Positions 30,075 to 42,975 are shown, counted from the stretch's first letter. The stretch: 64,000 nt of DNA from Isoetes taiwanensis (GCA_021234155.1 JAJEKV010000064.1:7940001-8004000); one strand, 5' to 3'. Numbers and translations: made by a program. Notes: generated by a model from the letters alone, not told the origin.

Positions 30075-31545
30075 TGCGGTTGCGTCCTTCTTTTCCTATG
30101 CATAATGTTCGTCGTCGTGATTATGGGCGGATCTTCTTCTCACCACCGCCCCAAGAGATTAAAAAAGGACCTCGCTTCTGAGCAAGGAAGACGAAGAGCG
30201 TGAAACTCGAGATATATCAGCGAGGGCGATAACCCCGAAGATAGGTGGAATGCCTTGCAACTTGGGATGGCGCCCTCGAAATGGAGATTGGCGTGCAAGG
30301 TCGTTGAACAAAGTAGGCGGAGGTGCGGCCCATGACCCTCCACGCCATAGCTCATACACTCCTTCAGAATTCAATCTTGGGCGCCTTCCCGAGGACGAGG
30401 GGATCCAACCCGCACGAACGAGCACCGACCATCGTTCACGTCGGAGTGGACGCAATTCCTCTTCAAGCTTTATTAAAGATCGTGCACCACCTGCACCACC
30501 TCCACGAAGGCATCTCTTTGAATATGAGTGAGTTCATCTTGAATTATGCCCTTTTTGTTCACTAACACATATTCATATGTTAGTCGTATGTTGAGTGTAG
30601 TAACAAGAAGGTGCTTGCCACCAAGCAAAGATCAGCAGATGGCGACAATTTTTGGAAGATGGCTAATAGTGTCACAAATAGCATTTGCCAAAACGTCCAC
30701 AAGGGTGAATGGAACTCGGGAGCCTATGATGAGGAAAAGAGAGGGATCAAGGAGATTTTAGAAGCGTAATATCCCGAGCTCAAGTCGGGAGATCTCATGG
30801 AGGGAGGTTTGTTCAAGGCGGGGTAAACATGTTAAAGCCACCGGTGTATTAGGCTCTTTCGTTCTTCATTATAACCTCATTGTACTCATATTTTATTTAT
30901 ATTTTGCGAGGTAATCGAAGAAAGCAACAAAGCTCTTGCCAAAGCTACTGAGGAGTCTCGATAGAGGAAGTGGCAATGACCTATCCGGGTTGGATGATGA
31001 GGCATTTCAAGTACATCATCTCTCCCATGAGTCGTATAATTAGATGACGCCATGTGGACTAAGTCCTTGTATTGCATTGTAGTGTTTGAAGGCCAACATA
31101 TTATCAAAGAAAGGGGAAGCTAGAACAAAGGCAGCGCTGGACGCGAGGTACGACGAAGCAAGTGGCAGCCATAGTGCCAATAAGACTGGGTCTGGCGGTT
31201 ATGGCTTTCTGGATAAGCTATTTGTAAGTATAAATTTGGTTTATAATGTAGGTTCTCGAGTTGAACACTAACATTAGTTTTGGTGCTCATTCTCAATAGA
31301 AGTCATTTGTCGGTCGCCCCGCTGCTAAAGATGAACGCGAAAGGGCCTTCAAAAAAGGCAGTCATGCGGCCATCCAGTACGCCGCTGCGCGTGAACGGGG
31401 GGAAGTGTGTATCATTCATTAGATAATTATTTGTGACTACAATGAACTAATTGTTGCGATACAATATAATACAGGCCAATGAAGACGAAGACGCCAATGA
31501 AGAAGAAGAAGAAGAAGAAGAAGAAGAAGAGAGCAACAACTAAAG
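30075..31545 (+). pseudogene. Unidentified multi-exon transposon-type gene, decayed (part 2)
   Basis: Blocks in order: an arginine/serine/proline-rich region (SRRSGRNSSSSFIKDRAPPA, 30250-30530); CSNKKVLATKQRSADGDNFW...KGEWNSGAYDEEKRGIKEIL (about 30595-30765), broken by a TAA before YPELKSGDLMEGGLFKAG; KALDARYDEASGSHSANKTG-like sequence to LDKLF (31090-31222); a GTAAGT intron; KSFVGRPAAKDERERAFKKG; another intron (GTGTGT...TACAG); and a Glu-rich tail ending SNN at 31541. The acidic tail and exon layout suggest a real ancestral gene, perhaps the second half of the preceding one. Family unknown. Confidence 0.4.
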
Positions 31546-31989
31546 ACTCAATATATTTTGTAATGTGCAAATTACATTGTGAAATATATTAATTGAATTC
31601 AATCTAAATTTTTTATGCTTTGTTCTTATTACTTGTGATTTCTTTTTTATGTTAATTTTATGCTCGATTCTATTTTTTTATTCTTAGATTTATTAAACAT
31701 TTAATTACATATTAAATAATAATGCTTATCTACTATGATACGGAATACTAATATAATTTAATCAATATTTGTTTCTATTTTTTGAATTTTTAAATTTTTA
31801 TTCTCGATTTATTTTGTTCATATTTAATATTTATTAATACTATTAATATTATTGTTAATATTAATATTATTTAATATTAATAAATATTATTAAATATTTA
31901 TTTATATTAAATATTTGTTAATATTGAATATGAATATTAACTAATATTAAATAAATATTAAATAATATTAAATAAATATTTTTTTTTTC

Positions 31990-32589
31990 AAAATTTCTTG
32001 ATCGTCGTTTAACGACGTTGCTGGCGTGGCTGCCACGAGTATCGTTGGCCACGTCATCATCCGTCTCGACGTCAGCGCGCGGCCGCCACGTCATCGACGT
32101 CGTTGAACGACGAGGTGGCGTGGCTGCCACGCCAGCAGACACGTGGCCGCCACGCCAGCAGCGCCTGCTGACGCGTGACAACCACGTCATCACGTCGTTG
32201 AACGACGTCTAACACGTGGCCGCCACGTCCGCGCTACGCGCTGGCGCCGCCACGCTGGACGCACGACACGTCGACATGACCACGTGTACTTTTCGTCGTT
32301 TAACGACGTCGCCAGCTCATCAGCCACGCCAGCCGGCCGCGCTGGCGCGGTCACGCTGGCCGCAGTGCCGCGTGGGTGACCCACGTGTACGCGACGTCGT
32401 TTATCGACGTCGCCTCGTCGCTTTACGACGCCGCAGTTGCGACGCGTATAGCGACGCATAAAGGTAGTTAAACGACCTCCAGACGTCGTAATCGACGTCG
32501 TTTATCGATGTTTTGACGTCGATCATCGACGTGCAAACGACGTCTGGACGTCGAAATAGACGTCGTAACAGGGCTTTAATCTAGTAGTG
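31990..32589 (-). mobile_element. CACTA-type terminus with ACGTCGTT palindromic subterminal repeats
   Basis: The block ends AACAGGGCTTTAATCTAGTAGTG at 32589; its reverse complement starts CACTACTAGATTAAAGCCC, a typical CACTA-superfamily terminus. Inward lie more than a dozen ACGTCGTTxAACGACGT-type inverted motifs and GC-rich CCACGTCATC/GTGGCCGCCACG segments. The upstream stretch 31620-31990 is AT-only low complexity. The matching left end was not found; the ACGTCG patches at 25.8-26.7 kb are its likely neighbourhood. Confidence 0.65.
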
Positions 32590-35500
32590 AGAGTTCATAT
32601 ATGGCAGTCATGCTTCACATGAAAAATACACAAAAATGTATCAGCTCCCATTCTCGTGAGTTATGCTCTAGCAAACCCAAGGGGGTCAAGTACCAAAAGC
32701 TTCATGTTCATACAAAATAAAACTGTCTTGATGAAAAGATTTTTTTGATTTTTTTGGTTATAATGTAATTTTTCTACACGAGGTATAGAGCAAGGCACAA
32801 AAAACCACATCTCAATTCGAAGTCTGTGAAGGAAGATAGAGCAATTCAAACATGACAGGGTCAAAACTGTTTTCTGCCTTTTGAGAACCAGTACTGGTTC
32901 CCAGAAAGCAGTTGTGATATAAAAACAACAACTTTTAGAAGGAGATCAATTTTGAGTTCAAATTTGGCATATAAGTAGTTCACGAAGTCCTCCATCCTAT
33001 AAAAATATTTGTTGAGTTTGAATTTGATGTTTTGACTTTTACTTCTATTTTTAATTTTAGGTAATTTATACAAATGGATAGCATTGCTACATATGACTCT
33101 AGGTTGTCCTCCAAAAAATCACATTATGAAAGTTTATAAGGATACGAAACCAATGCAAAAAGAAGCTCGTGGAAAGAGCAAAATATATGGTAAAAAAAAA
33201 TCAAAAACGATATCTGTACCTGCCCATTACTGGTCCATAGTTCATTCAAAAATTGATAATATCCTTATGTTAGTCCATTTCAAGTTGAGTTTTGGGACAC
33301 ATGTAGTTCTTAGACCACTTTGTTCACAAAAAATATTTTTTGTTCATTACCTTGAAGATTGTACTAGAATAGATAGCATCAATTATATTATATCTTTAAT
33401 GTTTATTCTAGATTTGTGCCCTAAGGTGTGACTTTACAAAATCACGTCCTCAAAATATCTCATGTCAAGAAACCAATGCAAAAAGAACCAAGGAAAAATA
33501 TGAAAAACTTTTACTATAAAAAATCAAGATAGACCGCTATCTGCAGTCCAGTTGCAGACCATCATTGGTCCAAATGACTGAAAGTCTAAAAATCATTAAT
33601 GGCGCCACCTTAATCAATTTTGATCTCAACTTTCACATATAGTTTACTTGTATGATTCTCTATAGGACATAATTAATTTATTAGGTTAGCTTGCATAATT
33701 TAAGGGTAAGGTTAAAGCACAAAAAATTGCAAATTTATAGGGTATTTATGACCAATTGAACCTACATGGACTTTCACTTACACCTCACGTGATTGAAGCT
33801 AAAAAGCCATAGTATCATTCTATGGGAGAATGGATAAGGCTAGTGAGAGATATATGCTCTATACAATTGGTCTCGTGGACCATAAATGGTGATGCATGCT
33901 TATATAAATTAAAACCTTAGAAATAACATATTACTTTAATATGCAACTAGAGATTTCTATTGCCAAGAAAGGTTTGCATCCATAAAAAATATAATATACA
34001 TGAAAGATAACTTACATGTAATATTATTCTACTTGGATGACAATGCTTTATAGCAGGAACACAGATATGAAGTTTATGCTAGTAAGAAATAGGCAGATTT
34101 CATGGTATTTTTTTCAATAAGACCATACAACCTATATAAGAGATTTCTATAATATATCATTTCTCACATTTTGAACTATTTTAAAGGTATATTTGGGGAA
34201 AAGTAGTGTCTCTTTCTATGAACCAAAAAGCATATATGAAATGTTATGTGGTCTATTTATATATTGTCATGGCTAAACTTCACAAGATCCACTTGAATTC
34301 ATCAATAAACATCACTAACTTAATCATTGTGGAGTTTTGGACCTATAATTATGGAGTTAACCCAACCTTTTATGCTCTAATGTGTTAATTCGGCTGTTGT
34401 ACATCATGTTTGAATTCCAAAAATTGTATAGCTACACCTTAGTTACACTATATATAAGTTGATAAAAGTTATGTTCTATGTAGATATAAATAGAACGCAT
34501 CATTTATTACACATATGACATTATGGATGGTTGTTATTGGAGCATTTTAACATATATTTTTATCCAGAATTCTGTATAGTAGATTCTTTTAGTAAATATT
34601 GAGGTTAACATGACTTATAAACACTTCAAAAAATCATGAAACTATAGCTCGTATAGTTAGCAACTCATGGCCACAAGAATTAAATCAAAATTTGTTATAA
34701 TGAGAGAGAAACAATTCTTGAACCTCAAGCAGCTTTTTTGACCAAAATAGGGTTTGGCGGCTTCCACCGATGTCAGATGATAGCAAGAAAACATGGGAAC
34801 ATAAAACTCAATGTGTTCTATGATAAACAGGTAAATATCTCCAATTTTAGCAAGGTTTAGGTCACTTTATGCTAGAAATATCAAAGAAAGTAGTTCTGGA
34901 CTGGTGCAGAAACTGCCAAATTCTCCAATGTTTGAGCAATCACCACAAGGTATATATATGACCCCATTGGTCTTGAAATTCTCAGAAGTCATTAAGAAAT
35001 AAGTGAAGACTCGAATGATGGTGGTATATTATAAAACTGAAATTTCTTTCGTGAGTTACATGAGTTTAAGTGGCAGAGGTCATGTGGGCCAGTTCTGGTC
35101 CATGGATCAGGAATGGTCCCAGGGACAGGTCTAGTGTTATATATCAAACAAAACCTCTATTCTTATACTCGAAAAATTGCTGGCATGCTCTCACACATAA
35201 TCCAATTAGCTCCTTTACTAACCTGAGCTAGAATAAGTCGAACCAATCTAAGACATTCAAACCATCAAGATCCCTTTCATCACTATCAAGAGTCCCATGA
35301 TGCAATCCCCAACAAATGCTTACTTTTCTTGATAGATTGTGATGAAACTAACATCCTTTCAATATGTCCCTCAAATGACTCGATAAGAGAGCACAAGTAT
35401 ATGGGCAATAACCCTGAGTTCTTGAGCACGTTGCTGTACCTTTCTATCAGATTATATAATTTCAAATGTGGCATTTCACATTGTTATAACATTCCCTTCC

Positions 35501-38026
35501 ACAAATCAGCTCAAGTATGTCCTTATACCTTTATATTCCAATGTTATGTCTAGTCTTTACTGCAACAATTGCTCCCTACCACCAAGGATATTGCTATTCT
35601 AATTAGCACTTGCAATGTAGAGAAAATTTCTTTCCTATTATATGTCCAACAATGCTCAAATTATTTTTCAATCTATCTTGACCAAAAGTGTTTAAATCAT
35701 TCTCTATTTACTCAATCCTTTGATCAGATCTGTGTGTTTTAAAAGGCACTTACTTTTGTCCTTGACAATTATGAGAATCTTTCAAATCCTCCAAAGCCTA
35801 CTTCAGCTATAATCTTAGATAGAAACATGCACAAAGAACTGCTTACAAGAACATGCGCAAAGCTTATATCTCCAAATAGAGTCATTGTATAGGATAATGG
35901 CATTTTCTTCTATGTCAACACCATAACTGCCTATACAAGATTTCCAAACCAGCCATCTTGACAACTTGAATCGTTAAATGCAATCCAGACAGACTTGGCT
36001 TCAGCTTATATCTTATTTTTGCTACATTGTTGTGACTATGAACTCAGATATAGCCTGCCTGAAATTGACTGAGCAACAACAGACGAGGATATATTTACAC
36101 CTCATACTCAAAGATCTAGAAGCATCAATCCACTACTAGCAAGCCTTTGAAATTCATTATTTCTCAAATTGTTTGTGACCTCTCTTTCTATCTCTGTACA
36201 AATTTTCAGCACGCAAGCCACTGTGCGACAGGACCTTGTTTTTCTTCCCTGATGGCTTTCTGCCATTTGAGATATGATTTGGATGTCATGGAGTTCATTT
36301 GCACAAGTGCAGACTACCTCAAAATTGAGACAGACAGATGAAGGCAAGAGCAAGAAAACAGTTCCTGCCAATGTTGTCAAGTGGAAGTCATTGAAGATGA
36401 ATGTCACGCTCTTGACAACTGTCCAGCATTTGGGCAAAAGTATGCTGGTGGGGTACAAATAAACGCGACTTAGCACCCAGCACCCAGCACTTTCCAGCAC
36501 TTTTTTTTTTTGTTTTTCATTAATCGGCCATGCAATTCGATCATGCATGCAAAATTTCAGGGCCTAATTTGGGATATTGAGTGAACAATTAGAGAAAACT
36601 AATTTCTGTACAAACCAGGGAATAACAACTGCCCTATATTGAATTGATGGACCTCCAACTCATAACTAATGCTTTGAGCTGGGACCTTATTTTTAAAATC
36701 CGAAGAGCAAATGCAATTGGCATCTAACTTGGGAAATCCTGGGGTTCTAGCAATTTCTTCCGGAGCATATCTTATGGACTATAAGCATGTGCAATGAGAA
36801 TCTCATTCACAACCTCCTTGGCTCATCACAAAGCCAAGCACTTTTGCTTTCCAGTGTGAAGAAAGATCGTCTATTCGCTTACCTTTGACACCATAGGGGC
36901 CACGTTGTTGAGGCATCATCGTCACCCATGATCCTATAGAAATATGGATATTGATCCAATTACCATTCTCATCCTTGTTATTCTTCAAGACAACCTTGTT
37001 GATTTTGGATCGATGGCTGCACATGGCATGAATAGAGGAAAAAATCCAAAACAAAATTAGCAAGCTCAGAGATTTGTAAGCTCAAATGCAAAACTCAAAT
37101 ACAAAACCAATCGAGATCCAATCTACAAACAAAATCCTTATCCCTGTGGAATAATAAATCATAAACATAAATATAAATGTGCTTGGACATCAAAATAAAC
37201 CTGTGCTCTTGAATTGTCAGCAAAGGAAGTAGTATAGGTTTCAGAAGAAACAATTAGTATTTCGATGAGGGGAGACAGTGCAAGGAGTCGATGAGAATTT
37301 ATGAATAAAGGTTTAGAAAAAACAATTAGAAAATTTTGGTGGCAATTTTAAAATTTCGGTGAGTTTCCTTTTCGGTGGACTCGATGATTATGGGGTGGAC
37401 TCGATTATTATGGAGAGAGAAATTAAATACTTTTGCTCATTTATTGCTCTCATTTAATGCCTTTGTCATTAATGCTTGATGACGTTGCAAATGGGCTGCC
37501 ACCTAGGAATCCATTGCCATGTCATATCGGGATTAGACTAATAGGAGCTTCTCTCCTATTGGCTAATGAGTTTTGCTGACGTAGTTTTCCAGTTTTTTAG
37601 AACGGGACATTCTGAGATCTCATTTGGCCTCTAATGGAAACTGCATCTTACTCCAGAACATTTATTGCATATAGATGCATTCCAGACCAGCTTTGTTGTC
37701 GAAAGTGGAGAATTAGATTACAGAAGGCAAGATTGTTCAGGATGGTCATGCCAATCTTGGTTTAAAGTATTGCATTTGCATCCTACTTGTTTGAATTTCA
37801 AAACAATTTTAAAACGAAATGTTAGGGCAGGCCACATTCTCCATATTATCACCCTTATTACATCCTATAACTTTCCTATCCCACCTCGCAGGCTGCTAGT
37901 GCTCGCCGGATTGAACAAAAGGGGGTTGCATGTGGGAAATATGGACTGGCCTAACATTTCGAGAAGAAATGTTCGTTGGGTGGCCATTAACTTAATCCAC
38001 AAGCTACTAACAACACTATAGAAAAA
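32590..38026. other. AT-rich region with no supported gene
   Basis: About 5.4 kb, mostly AT-rich. ORFs here (33084-33431 plus, 36108-36548 minus, 36803-37063 minus) show no motif, no splice context and ordinary chance length. Nothing like an RNA gene or TE end was recognised. GGACC/GGTCC-containing stretches (32888, 33552, 35098) are loosely similar but not a clear repeat. Confidence 0.5.
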
Positions 38027-38047
38027 TGTTACATTGCCCAAAAAGGA

Positions 38048-38472
38048 TGTTACTATACCGGGCCCCCCTTCTAGTGAAGTTTATAGGTAATATTCTTCCC
38101 ATTAAAATATTACCTATAAACTCCATCCTATCATTTTCATAATGAATTCTTAACCTGAATTACTTAAGCAATCACTTAAGCATACTATCATCCCCGGTGT
38201 AAGCTATCAACCACCCACCTGGTTAAGCTGTCTTTGCAAATCCAAATCCAAATCTCCTTCACAGAAGCTCCTCCTCAGAAGGTTTTCTCTCAAAGCAAAA
38301 ACCCCAATTCCTCTACAATTTGATATTTATAATTTTCCTGTATAAACACCATATACATACAATGTATGTATTTTTTCCAACTCCAGTATTAGTTCAATGG
38401 TCCCTCACAACCATACTAAATTGTATCAGATTACTTACATCAATCATCTGCTAACCCGCCAGGCTCGTTACA
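38048..38472 (-). repeat. 3' LTR of the gypsy element (about 425 bp)
   Basis: On the minus strand the LTR starts TGTAACGAGCC directly after the polypurine tract and ends near GTATAGTAACA (plus-strand TGTTAC at 38048). A second possible end is at 38027 (plus-strand TGTTACATTG). The outer boundary is uncertain because there is no 5' LTR to compare. Confidence 0.6.
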
Positions 38473-38486
38473 TTCTCCCTTTCAAA
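38473..38486 (-). other. Polypurine tract
   Basis: TTTGAAAGGGAGAA on the minus strand, immediately before TGTAACGAG of the LTR. This is the expected site of plus-strand priming. Confidence 0.7.
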
Positions 38487-38489
38487 TCT

Positions 38490-39812
38490 TTAACCCACGT
38501 CCTCATGGGCGAGCTCAGGAAATTGACGAAGAATCCACTTTGAATCCTCCCACGTTGCGTCTTCGATTGGACAACCTGACCATTGGACCAAAAATCTTGT
38601 GATTGTCCGTCTTCGAAGTTTGCGTGTCTCTGTTTGCAAGATACGCTCTGGTCGGGGATATAAAAATTCATCCCTGCTTACTAAATCATCGTCAGCAAGC
38701 ATATGCGACGGATCAAAGACGTACTTCCTCAAGTTGCTCACATGGAACACATTATGCACCCTAACATGCGAAGGTAATTCCAACCTGTAGGCAACCTTGC
38801 CGATGCGTTCCAATATCTTAAAAGGCCCTGCATATCTTGGAGCCCACTTACCCGCACTCTTAAATGCCAATGAACTCTGCTTGGGATTAATCCTTAAGAA
38901 TACATACTGGCCCTGAGCAAATTCCAAAGGTTTACGCCTTTTGTTTGCATACTGCTTCTGCCTATTCTGAGCCACTGCGAGGTTCTGGCGAAGTCTTCTC
39001 AACTGTGCATCCAAATCTTGGGCCACCTCATTGGCCATCTCCACATTGCAAGTAGAATCCCTCCAATTCAGCGGACATCGGCACTCTTTGCCATACATTG
39101 CCTCAAAGGGACTCATCCTAATAGATTCTTGGTACGTATTGTTATACGCAAACTCTGCCAAATGCAAATAAGAATCCCACGCTTTAGGCTGGCTTGGCAC
39201 ATACATTCTTAACATATCTTCCAAAACCTGATTTACTCGCTCTACTTGCCCATCGGTCTGAGGATGGTATGCAGTGCTAGTATTCAGCTTAGTCCCCACA
39301 TTTCGGAACAATCCTTGCCAGAATTGACTCATAAACCTGGAGTCTCGATCTGAGGTAATGGTACGCGGCATACCATGCAACCTAAAAATTTCTTTAACAA
39401 ATAACTTGGAGATATCCATAGCGGTAGCTGTCGTCTTTGTCGGCATAAAATGTGCTTGCTTAGTCAATCTGTCTACCACAACATAAATGGCATTATATCC
39501 TGCTCTCGTCCGAGGTAGATCTACAATAAAGTCCATGCCAATGCATTCCCATTTGGACGAAGGAATTTCTAATGGTTGCAACTCCCCTGGGACTTTAGTT
39601 CGCGAAGCTTTGACCTTCTGACATGCCAAACATTTTGCCACATACTCCTTAACCATTTTCTTCTGCCCTGGCCAAAAGAAATTATGTCTAACCTTCCTTT
39701 GAGTCTTGTGCACCCCAGGATGTCCTGCTAATGGACTATCGTGCGCTTCATATAAGAGCCGCATCTGTAACTCCAAATCATTCGGAATGCACATACGTCC
39801 TTTATAATACAA
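38490..39812 (-). CDS. Gypsy integrase with C-terminal chromodomain (separated from pol by a frameshift)
   Basis: In the 440-codon ORF, an HHCC zinc-binding region lies at residues 24-64 (AGHPGVH, then CLACQ). The catalytic triad is D94 (GMDF), D155 (TSDRDS) and E191, with the usual 35 residues between the last two. A GPF-type module ([20 protein letters not shown]) and the [16 protein letters not shown] block follow. The C-terminus (about 390-435: [15 protein letters not shown], then LVQWSG and ATWED) is a chromodomain of the type that directs chromovirus integration. Coding really begins upstream in the same frame ([15 protein letters not shown]); the ATG at 39812 is only the first one in frame. 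In intact relatives this is continuous with reverse transcriptase, so it is the C-terminal part of a broken polyprotein, not a separate gene. Confidence 0.85.
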   Translation of the reverse strand: MYYKGRMCIPNDLELQMRLLYEAHDSPLAGHPGVHKTQRKVRHNFFWPGQKKMVKEYVAKCLACQKVKASRTKVPGELQPLEIPSSKWECIGMDFIVDLPRTRAGYNAIYVVVDRLTKQAHFMPTKTTATAMDISKLFVKEIFRLHGMPRTITSDRDSRFMSQFWQGLFRNVGTKLNTSTAYHPQTDGQVERVNQVLEDMLRMYVPSQPKAWDSYLHLAEFAYNNTYQESIRMSPFEAMYGKECRCPLNWRDSTCNVEMANEVAQDLDAQLRRLRQNLAVAQNRQKQYANKRRKPLEFAQGQYVFLRINPKQSSLAFKSAGKWAPRYAGPFKILERIGKVAYRLELPSHVRVHNVFHVSNLRKYVFDPSHMLADDDLVSRDEFLYPRPERILQTETRKLRRRTITRFLVQWSGCPIEDATWEDSKWILRQFPELAHEDVG

Positions 39813-42502
39813 GACTCCATTGGATAACGAGTACTGTGGAAACTGGTAGACCCTCGCTTGATACTGGCAACCACTGGCCCAAAATACGGGTCTCTTGCCA
39901 CCTTATCCATGAGATGGGCATCCCATTGACCCTGGAGCACACTAATAGAGGTCAAAAAGGATCTACGAGACAAAGCATCTGCTATTACATTCTCCTTGCC
40001 TGGCTGATACTCAATCGCAAAATCATATTCTTCTCGCAATTGCATCCACCTTCGCTGCCTATTATTCAAATGCGGCTGCTTCACAAAAAATTTCAGATTT
40101 TGATGGTCAGTCTTCAATGAAAAATGACGACCTAACAGGTAGTGCCTCCATGCACGCAAAGCATGTATAATTGCCAACATCTCCAAATCATGCACTGGAT
40201 AATTCTGCTCCGCTGGCGACAATTTACGCGATGTATAGGCACAAACCTTACCATTCTGCATCAAAGCTCCACCAATAGCCTGAACGGGCTGGTCCATATC
40301 AAATATCTTCAAAATAGGAGCTCGAATCAACGCCTCCTTCAATTCTTGGAAACTTTTTTGACAATTATCATTCCAAGCCAAACTAATCCCCTTCTTCAAC
40401 AAAGATGTGAGAGGAGCAGCAATCTTGGAGAATTTAGGGACAAATTTACGATAATAACCTGCAAGTCCCAAAAAAGCTCTTACCTCCTTCACCGTCTGTG
40501 GCACTGGCCAATCTTTCACATCTTCTATCTTGGCGGGATCTGGCGCAACTCCCTCTTCAGAGATTACATGGCCCAAATACACTAACTTACGCTGGGCAAA
40601 AGAGCATTTAGACATCTTTCCATACAACTTCTCTTCTCTCAGAATGCTCAAGGTCTGTCTCACATGCTCCACGTGTTCTTGCAGGGTTCTCGAATAAACT
40701 AGAATATCGTCGAAGAACACCAATATGAAATTGTCCAAGAAAGGTCTAAAAACATCATTCATCAGCCGCATAAAGGTAGCAGGCGCATTGGTTGACCCAA
40801 ATGGCATCACGACAAACTCGTAATGGCCGTAACGTGTCCGAAAGGCTGTCTTATAAATGTCGGATTCCCTAATCCGTATCTGATGGTATCCGGCCCGAAG
40901 ATCTATCTTGGTAAAGTACTTAGCTTGATCCAGTTGATCAAACAACTCGTCTAGCCTGGGCAATGCATACCTGTTTTTAACTGTGATTTGATTAAGCATT
41001 CTGTAATCAATACAAAGCCTCAATGTTCCATCTTTTTTCTTCACAAATAAAACAGGAGCGCCAAATGGTGATGTACTAGGCCTTATAAAGCAATCCAGCA
41101 ATCCAGCCAATTGCTTTTTCAACTCCGCCATTTCTAAGGCATGAAACCTGTAAGGTGGTCTTGATGTCGGCTCTGCTCCTGGAATGAGCTCAATCTCATG
41201 ATCTACCAATCTATGAGGAGGCAACTGCGTCAATTCCTCTGGAAATACATCCTTAAACTCATCTAACACCTGCTGCACTTCAGGAGCAATGGTCTCCTCT
41301 TGCAACTCTGTCGAGCCTAGCAAGCTATCTCGTAACACTGCACATCCCATTCTGGAGCAACCTCTTCTGAGTTGCTTCTTAAGCCCCTTCCAAGTCAATG
41401 GAATGATGGCACACGATGAAGCTAGCCCTTCCAATACATGCTCCTCCCCATCTGGACTAGAACAACGGACTAGTTGCCTAGCACAGTCAATGCGAGCACC
41501 CCACCGTCTCAACCATGACATTCCAAGTATGGCATCATACTTTCCAAGGCTTATGACCTCAAAATCAGCATGGGACACCATATTCCCCGCCTTAAATTCA
41601 AGGCACTCGACCATAGCATACGATGGCTTAACCTTGCCATCGGCTAGCTCTACATACCTCGCAGGCTGTTCAATCGCATGCAAATTTAACTTAGCAACCA
41701 ATCTTGGGGAAATAAAACTATGGGTACTGCCACAATCAATAAGAAAAACAACTGAGCATCCATCAATAATACCTGGGACACGAATAACAGCAGCTTGACC
41801 ATCCACATTGCCCTGCTCCACCGCAGCATACATGTGCATAGTCTCAGTTGGCGGATCTCGGATGGTAACAGCCCGTGCTTCTCCTCTTCCCTGATCTCTT
41901 GCTGCCCCTGACCTGCTGTCCTCCCTTCCATAACCTCTACCACGGCCACCTCGGTCCCCACGCCATGGGCCACCCCTTCCTTGACCCCGTCTAGGTGCAT
42001 TGTCTTCCGACTGCCTTGATCGCTGATTCTGCCTTCCTCCTCGCTGATTTTCAGACCCTGTGGAGGCTGAATACCCACCATATGTTCTGGTATTAGGGCA
42101 ATCTCGCGCCCAATGTCCAGGCTCTCGGCACCTAAAGCATCGCCTCTCATTGATGCACACATCCCTTTCCTCTGCAGACATCCGGGATGATCTATTTTGT
42201 GACCCTTGGCTATTGCTGGCCTGCACATCCATAGAGCGGGCAGCAGCTCCGCCTCTACCATTATACCTCCCTCTCCTCGAGGAATTCCCCGCTTGCCATG
42301 AAGATTGAGCCTGCCGCTTCCGTTGAGCATCTAGTGCTGCTTTTTCTGCCAAATCTGCTTCCCGATGCTTCGCAATTCTTACAACCTCCTCCAGATCTGT
42401 ATAAGATACCCCAGACATCGTGCTCTTTATTTCCACCTGAAGACCCTGCACAAATCTAGAGCACAACTTAACCTTGTCCATTGTAGGACAATGAGGCTGC
42501 AA
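39728..42502 (-). CDS. Gypsy gag (C-terminal), protease, reverse transcriptase and RNase H
   Basis: In the 924-codon ORF, a gag end carries a CCHC zinc knuckle at residues 122-135. A long RG-rich linker follows, then the aspartic protease with DCGS at 256-259 (usual motif D-S/T-G-A). Reverse transcriptase spans about 470-650 with catalytic FFDD at 596-599 and MPFGS where MPFGL is common. RNase H follows (about 728-850). Around residue 741 (plus strand about 40275) the block that normally holds the first catalytic aspartate is deleted in frame: DMDQPVQ joins directly to AIGGALMQ. The C-terminal 25 residues after about 39850 are a wrong-frame tail caused by the shift that separates integrase. 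The visible start at 42502 is not the true gag start. RNase H should be inactive. Confidence 0.88.
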   Translation of the reverse strand: MQPHCPTMDKVKLCSRFVQGLQVEIKSTMSGVSYTDLEEVVRIAKHREADLAEKAALDAQRKRQAQSSWQAGNSSRRGRYNGRGGAAARSMDVQASNSQGSQNRSSRMSAEERDVCINERRCFRCREPGHWARDCPNTRTYGGYSASTGSENQRGGRQNQRSRQSEDNAPRRGQGRGGPWRGDRGGRGRGYGREDSRSGAARDQGRGEARAVTIRDPPTETMHMYAAVEQGNVDGQAAVIRVPGIIDGCSVVFLIDCGSTHSFISPRLVAKLNLHAIEQPARYVELADGKVKPSYAMVECLEFKAGNMVSHADFEVISLGKYDAILGMSWLRRWGARIDCARQLVRCSSPDGEEHVLEGLASSCAIIPLTWKGLKKQLRRGCSRMGCAVLRDSLLGSTELQEETIAPEVQQVLDEFKDVFPEELTQLPPHRLVDHEIELIPGAEPTSRPPYRFHALEMAELKKQLAGLLDCFIRPSTSPFGAPVLFVKKKDGTLRLCIDYRMLNQITVKNRYALPRLDELFDQLDQAKYFTKIDLRAGYHQIRIRESDIYKTAFRTRYGHYEFVVMPFGSTNAPATFMRLMNDVFRPFLDNFILVFFDDILVYSRTLQEHVEHVRQTLSILREEKLYGKMSKCSFAQRKLVYLGHVISEEGVAPDPAKIEDVKDWPVPQTVKEVRAFLGLAGYYRKFVPKFSKIAAPLTSLLKKGISLAWNDNCQKSFQELKEALIRAPILKIFDMDQPVQAIGGALMQNGKVCAYTSRKLSPAEQNYPVHDLEMLAIIHALRAWRHYLLGRHFSLKTDHQNLKFFVKQPHLNNRQRRWMQLREEYDFAIEYQPGKENVIADALSRRSFLTSISVLQGQWDAHLMDKVARDPYFGPVVASIKRGSTSFHSTRYPMESCIIKDVCAFRMIWSYRCGSYMKRTIVH

Positions 42503-42545
42503 TCTCCTGAACTTTTCATTATATTATGCTACCGTGCCAACCTGG

Positions 42546-42968
42546 AATAGCAAGAAGTCGTCAGTAGAGGTTAATGTAATGCCGATAAAGGTGAAGTTGT
42601 AAGGGTGAGAAAGGAAATTACATAGATGGAAGTTTAAAGGCTTCGAAGAGGAAAGTAAAGAGGCCTGAGATCTATAGCAAACTCTCAAAGGAGACGAAAG
42701 GAAATTTATAAGATAGATAGATAGATAAATATTATTTTAATGTCCACGGAGACCCTACAGTGGGCCATAACATGGGTCTATACAAAGTGCTAATTTGAAA
42801 TGGGTCTAATACATCGTGCTAATCTCAGCGGTGTCGAACTCGAATTTTCTAAATTTCGTGGCCGTTTATTGAAAATTTAGTGGTGAAATTCTTTTGACTT
42901 TACATGTCATGTGAAGCCAACATCCAAGAATTCCTTGAATTCTTGTACCTTAGTTTAGGAAAGCCTGT
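42546..42968. other. Intergenic stretch upstream of the WAK-like gene
   Basis: No gene. A GATA microsatellite (ATAGATAGATAGATA) lies at about 42714-42728. On the minus strand the pyrimidine-rich tract ending TTCTTGCTATTCCAG near 42545 looks like a splice acceptor directly before the truncated gag. Confidence 0.5.
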
Positions 42969-42975
42969 TATAAAT
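42969..42975 (+). promoter_or_regulatory. TATA box of the WAK-like gene
   Basis: TATAAAT, 126 bp before the chosen ATG at 43095. Transcription would start near 43000, after the first in-frame ATG at 42990. This supports the downstream start with the signal peptide. Confidence 0.5.

Larger units (their letters stand above)
38027..42545 (-). mobile_element. Ty3/gypsy chromovirus, 5'-truncated, frameshifted
   Basis: The order gag (partial), protease, reverse transcriptase, RNase H, integrase and chromodomain, followed by a polypurine tract and one LTR, defines a Ty3/gypsy chromovirus read on the minus strand. No second LTR and no primer-binding site exist above 42545, so the 5' LTR, leader and gag N-terminus are missing. 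The gag frame has a TAA at about 42518, just upstream of the annotated ORF start. A one-base shift near 39850 splits RNase H from integrase. The element is inactive as read. It lies 0.4 kb upstream of the WAK-like gene in the opposite orientation. Confidence 0.88.

Noticed and set aside
33084-33431. 115-codon ORF in AT-rich DNA
   Set aside because: No motif, no splice or promoter context, and length compatible with chance in a 5-kb gene-free stretch.
36108-36548. 146-codon ORF, minus strand
   Set aside because: No recognisable domain or context; composition is unconvincing. Kept only as part of the gene-free region note.
38027-38472. Complete gypsy element with two LTRs
   Set aside because: No second copy of the LTR is found above 42545, and no primer-binding site is present.
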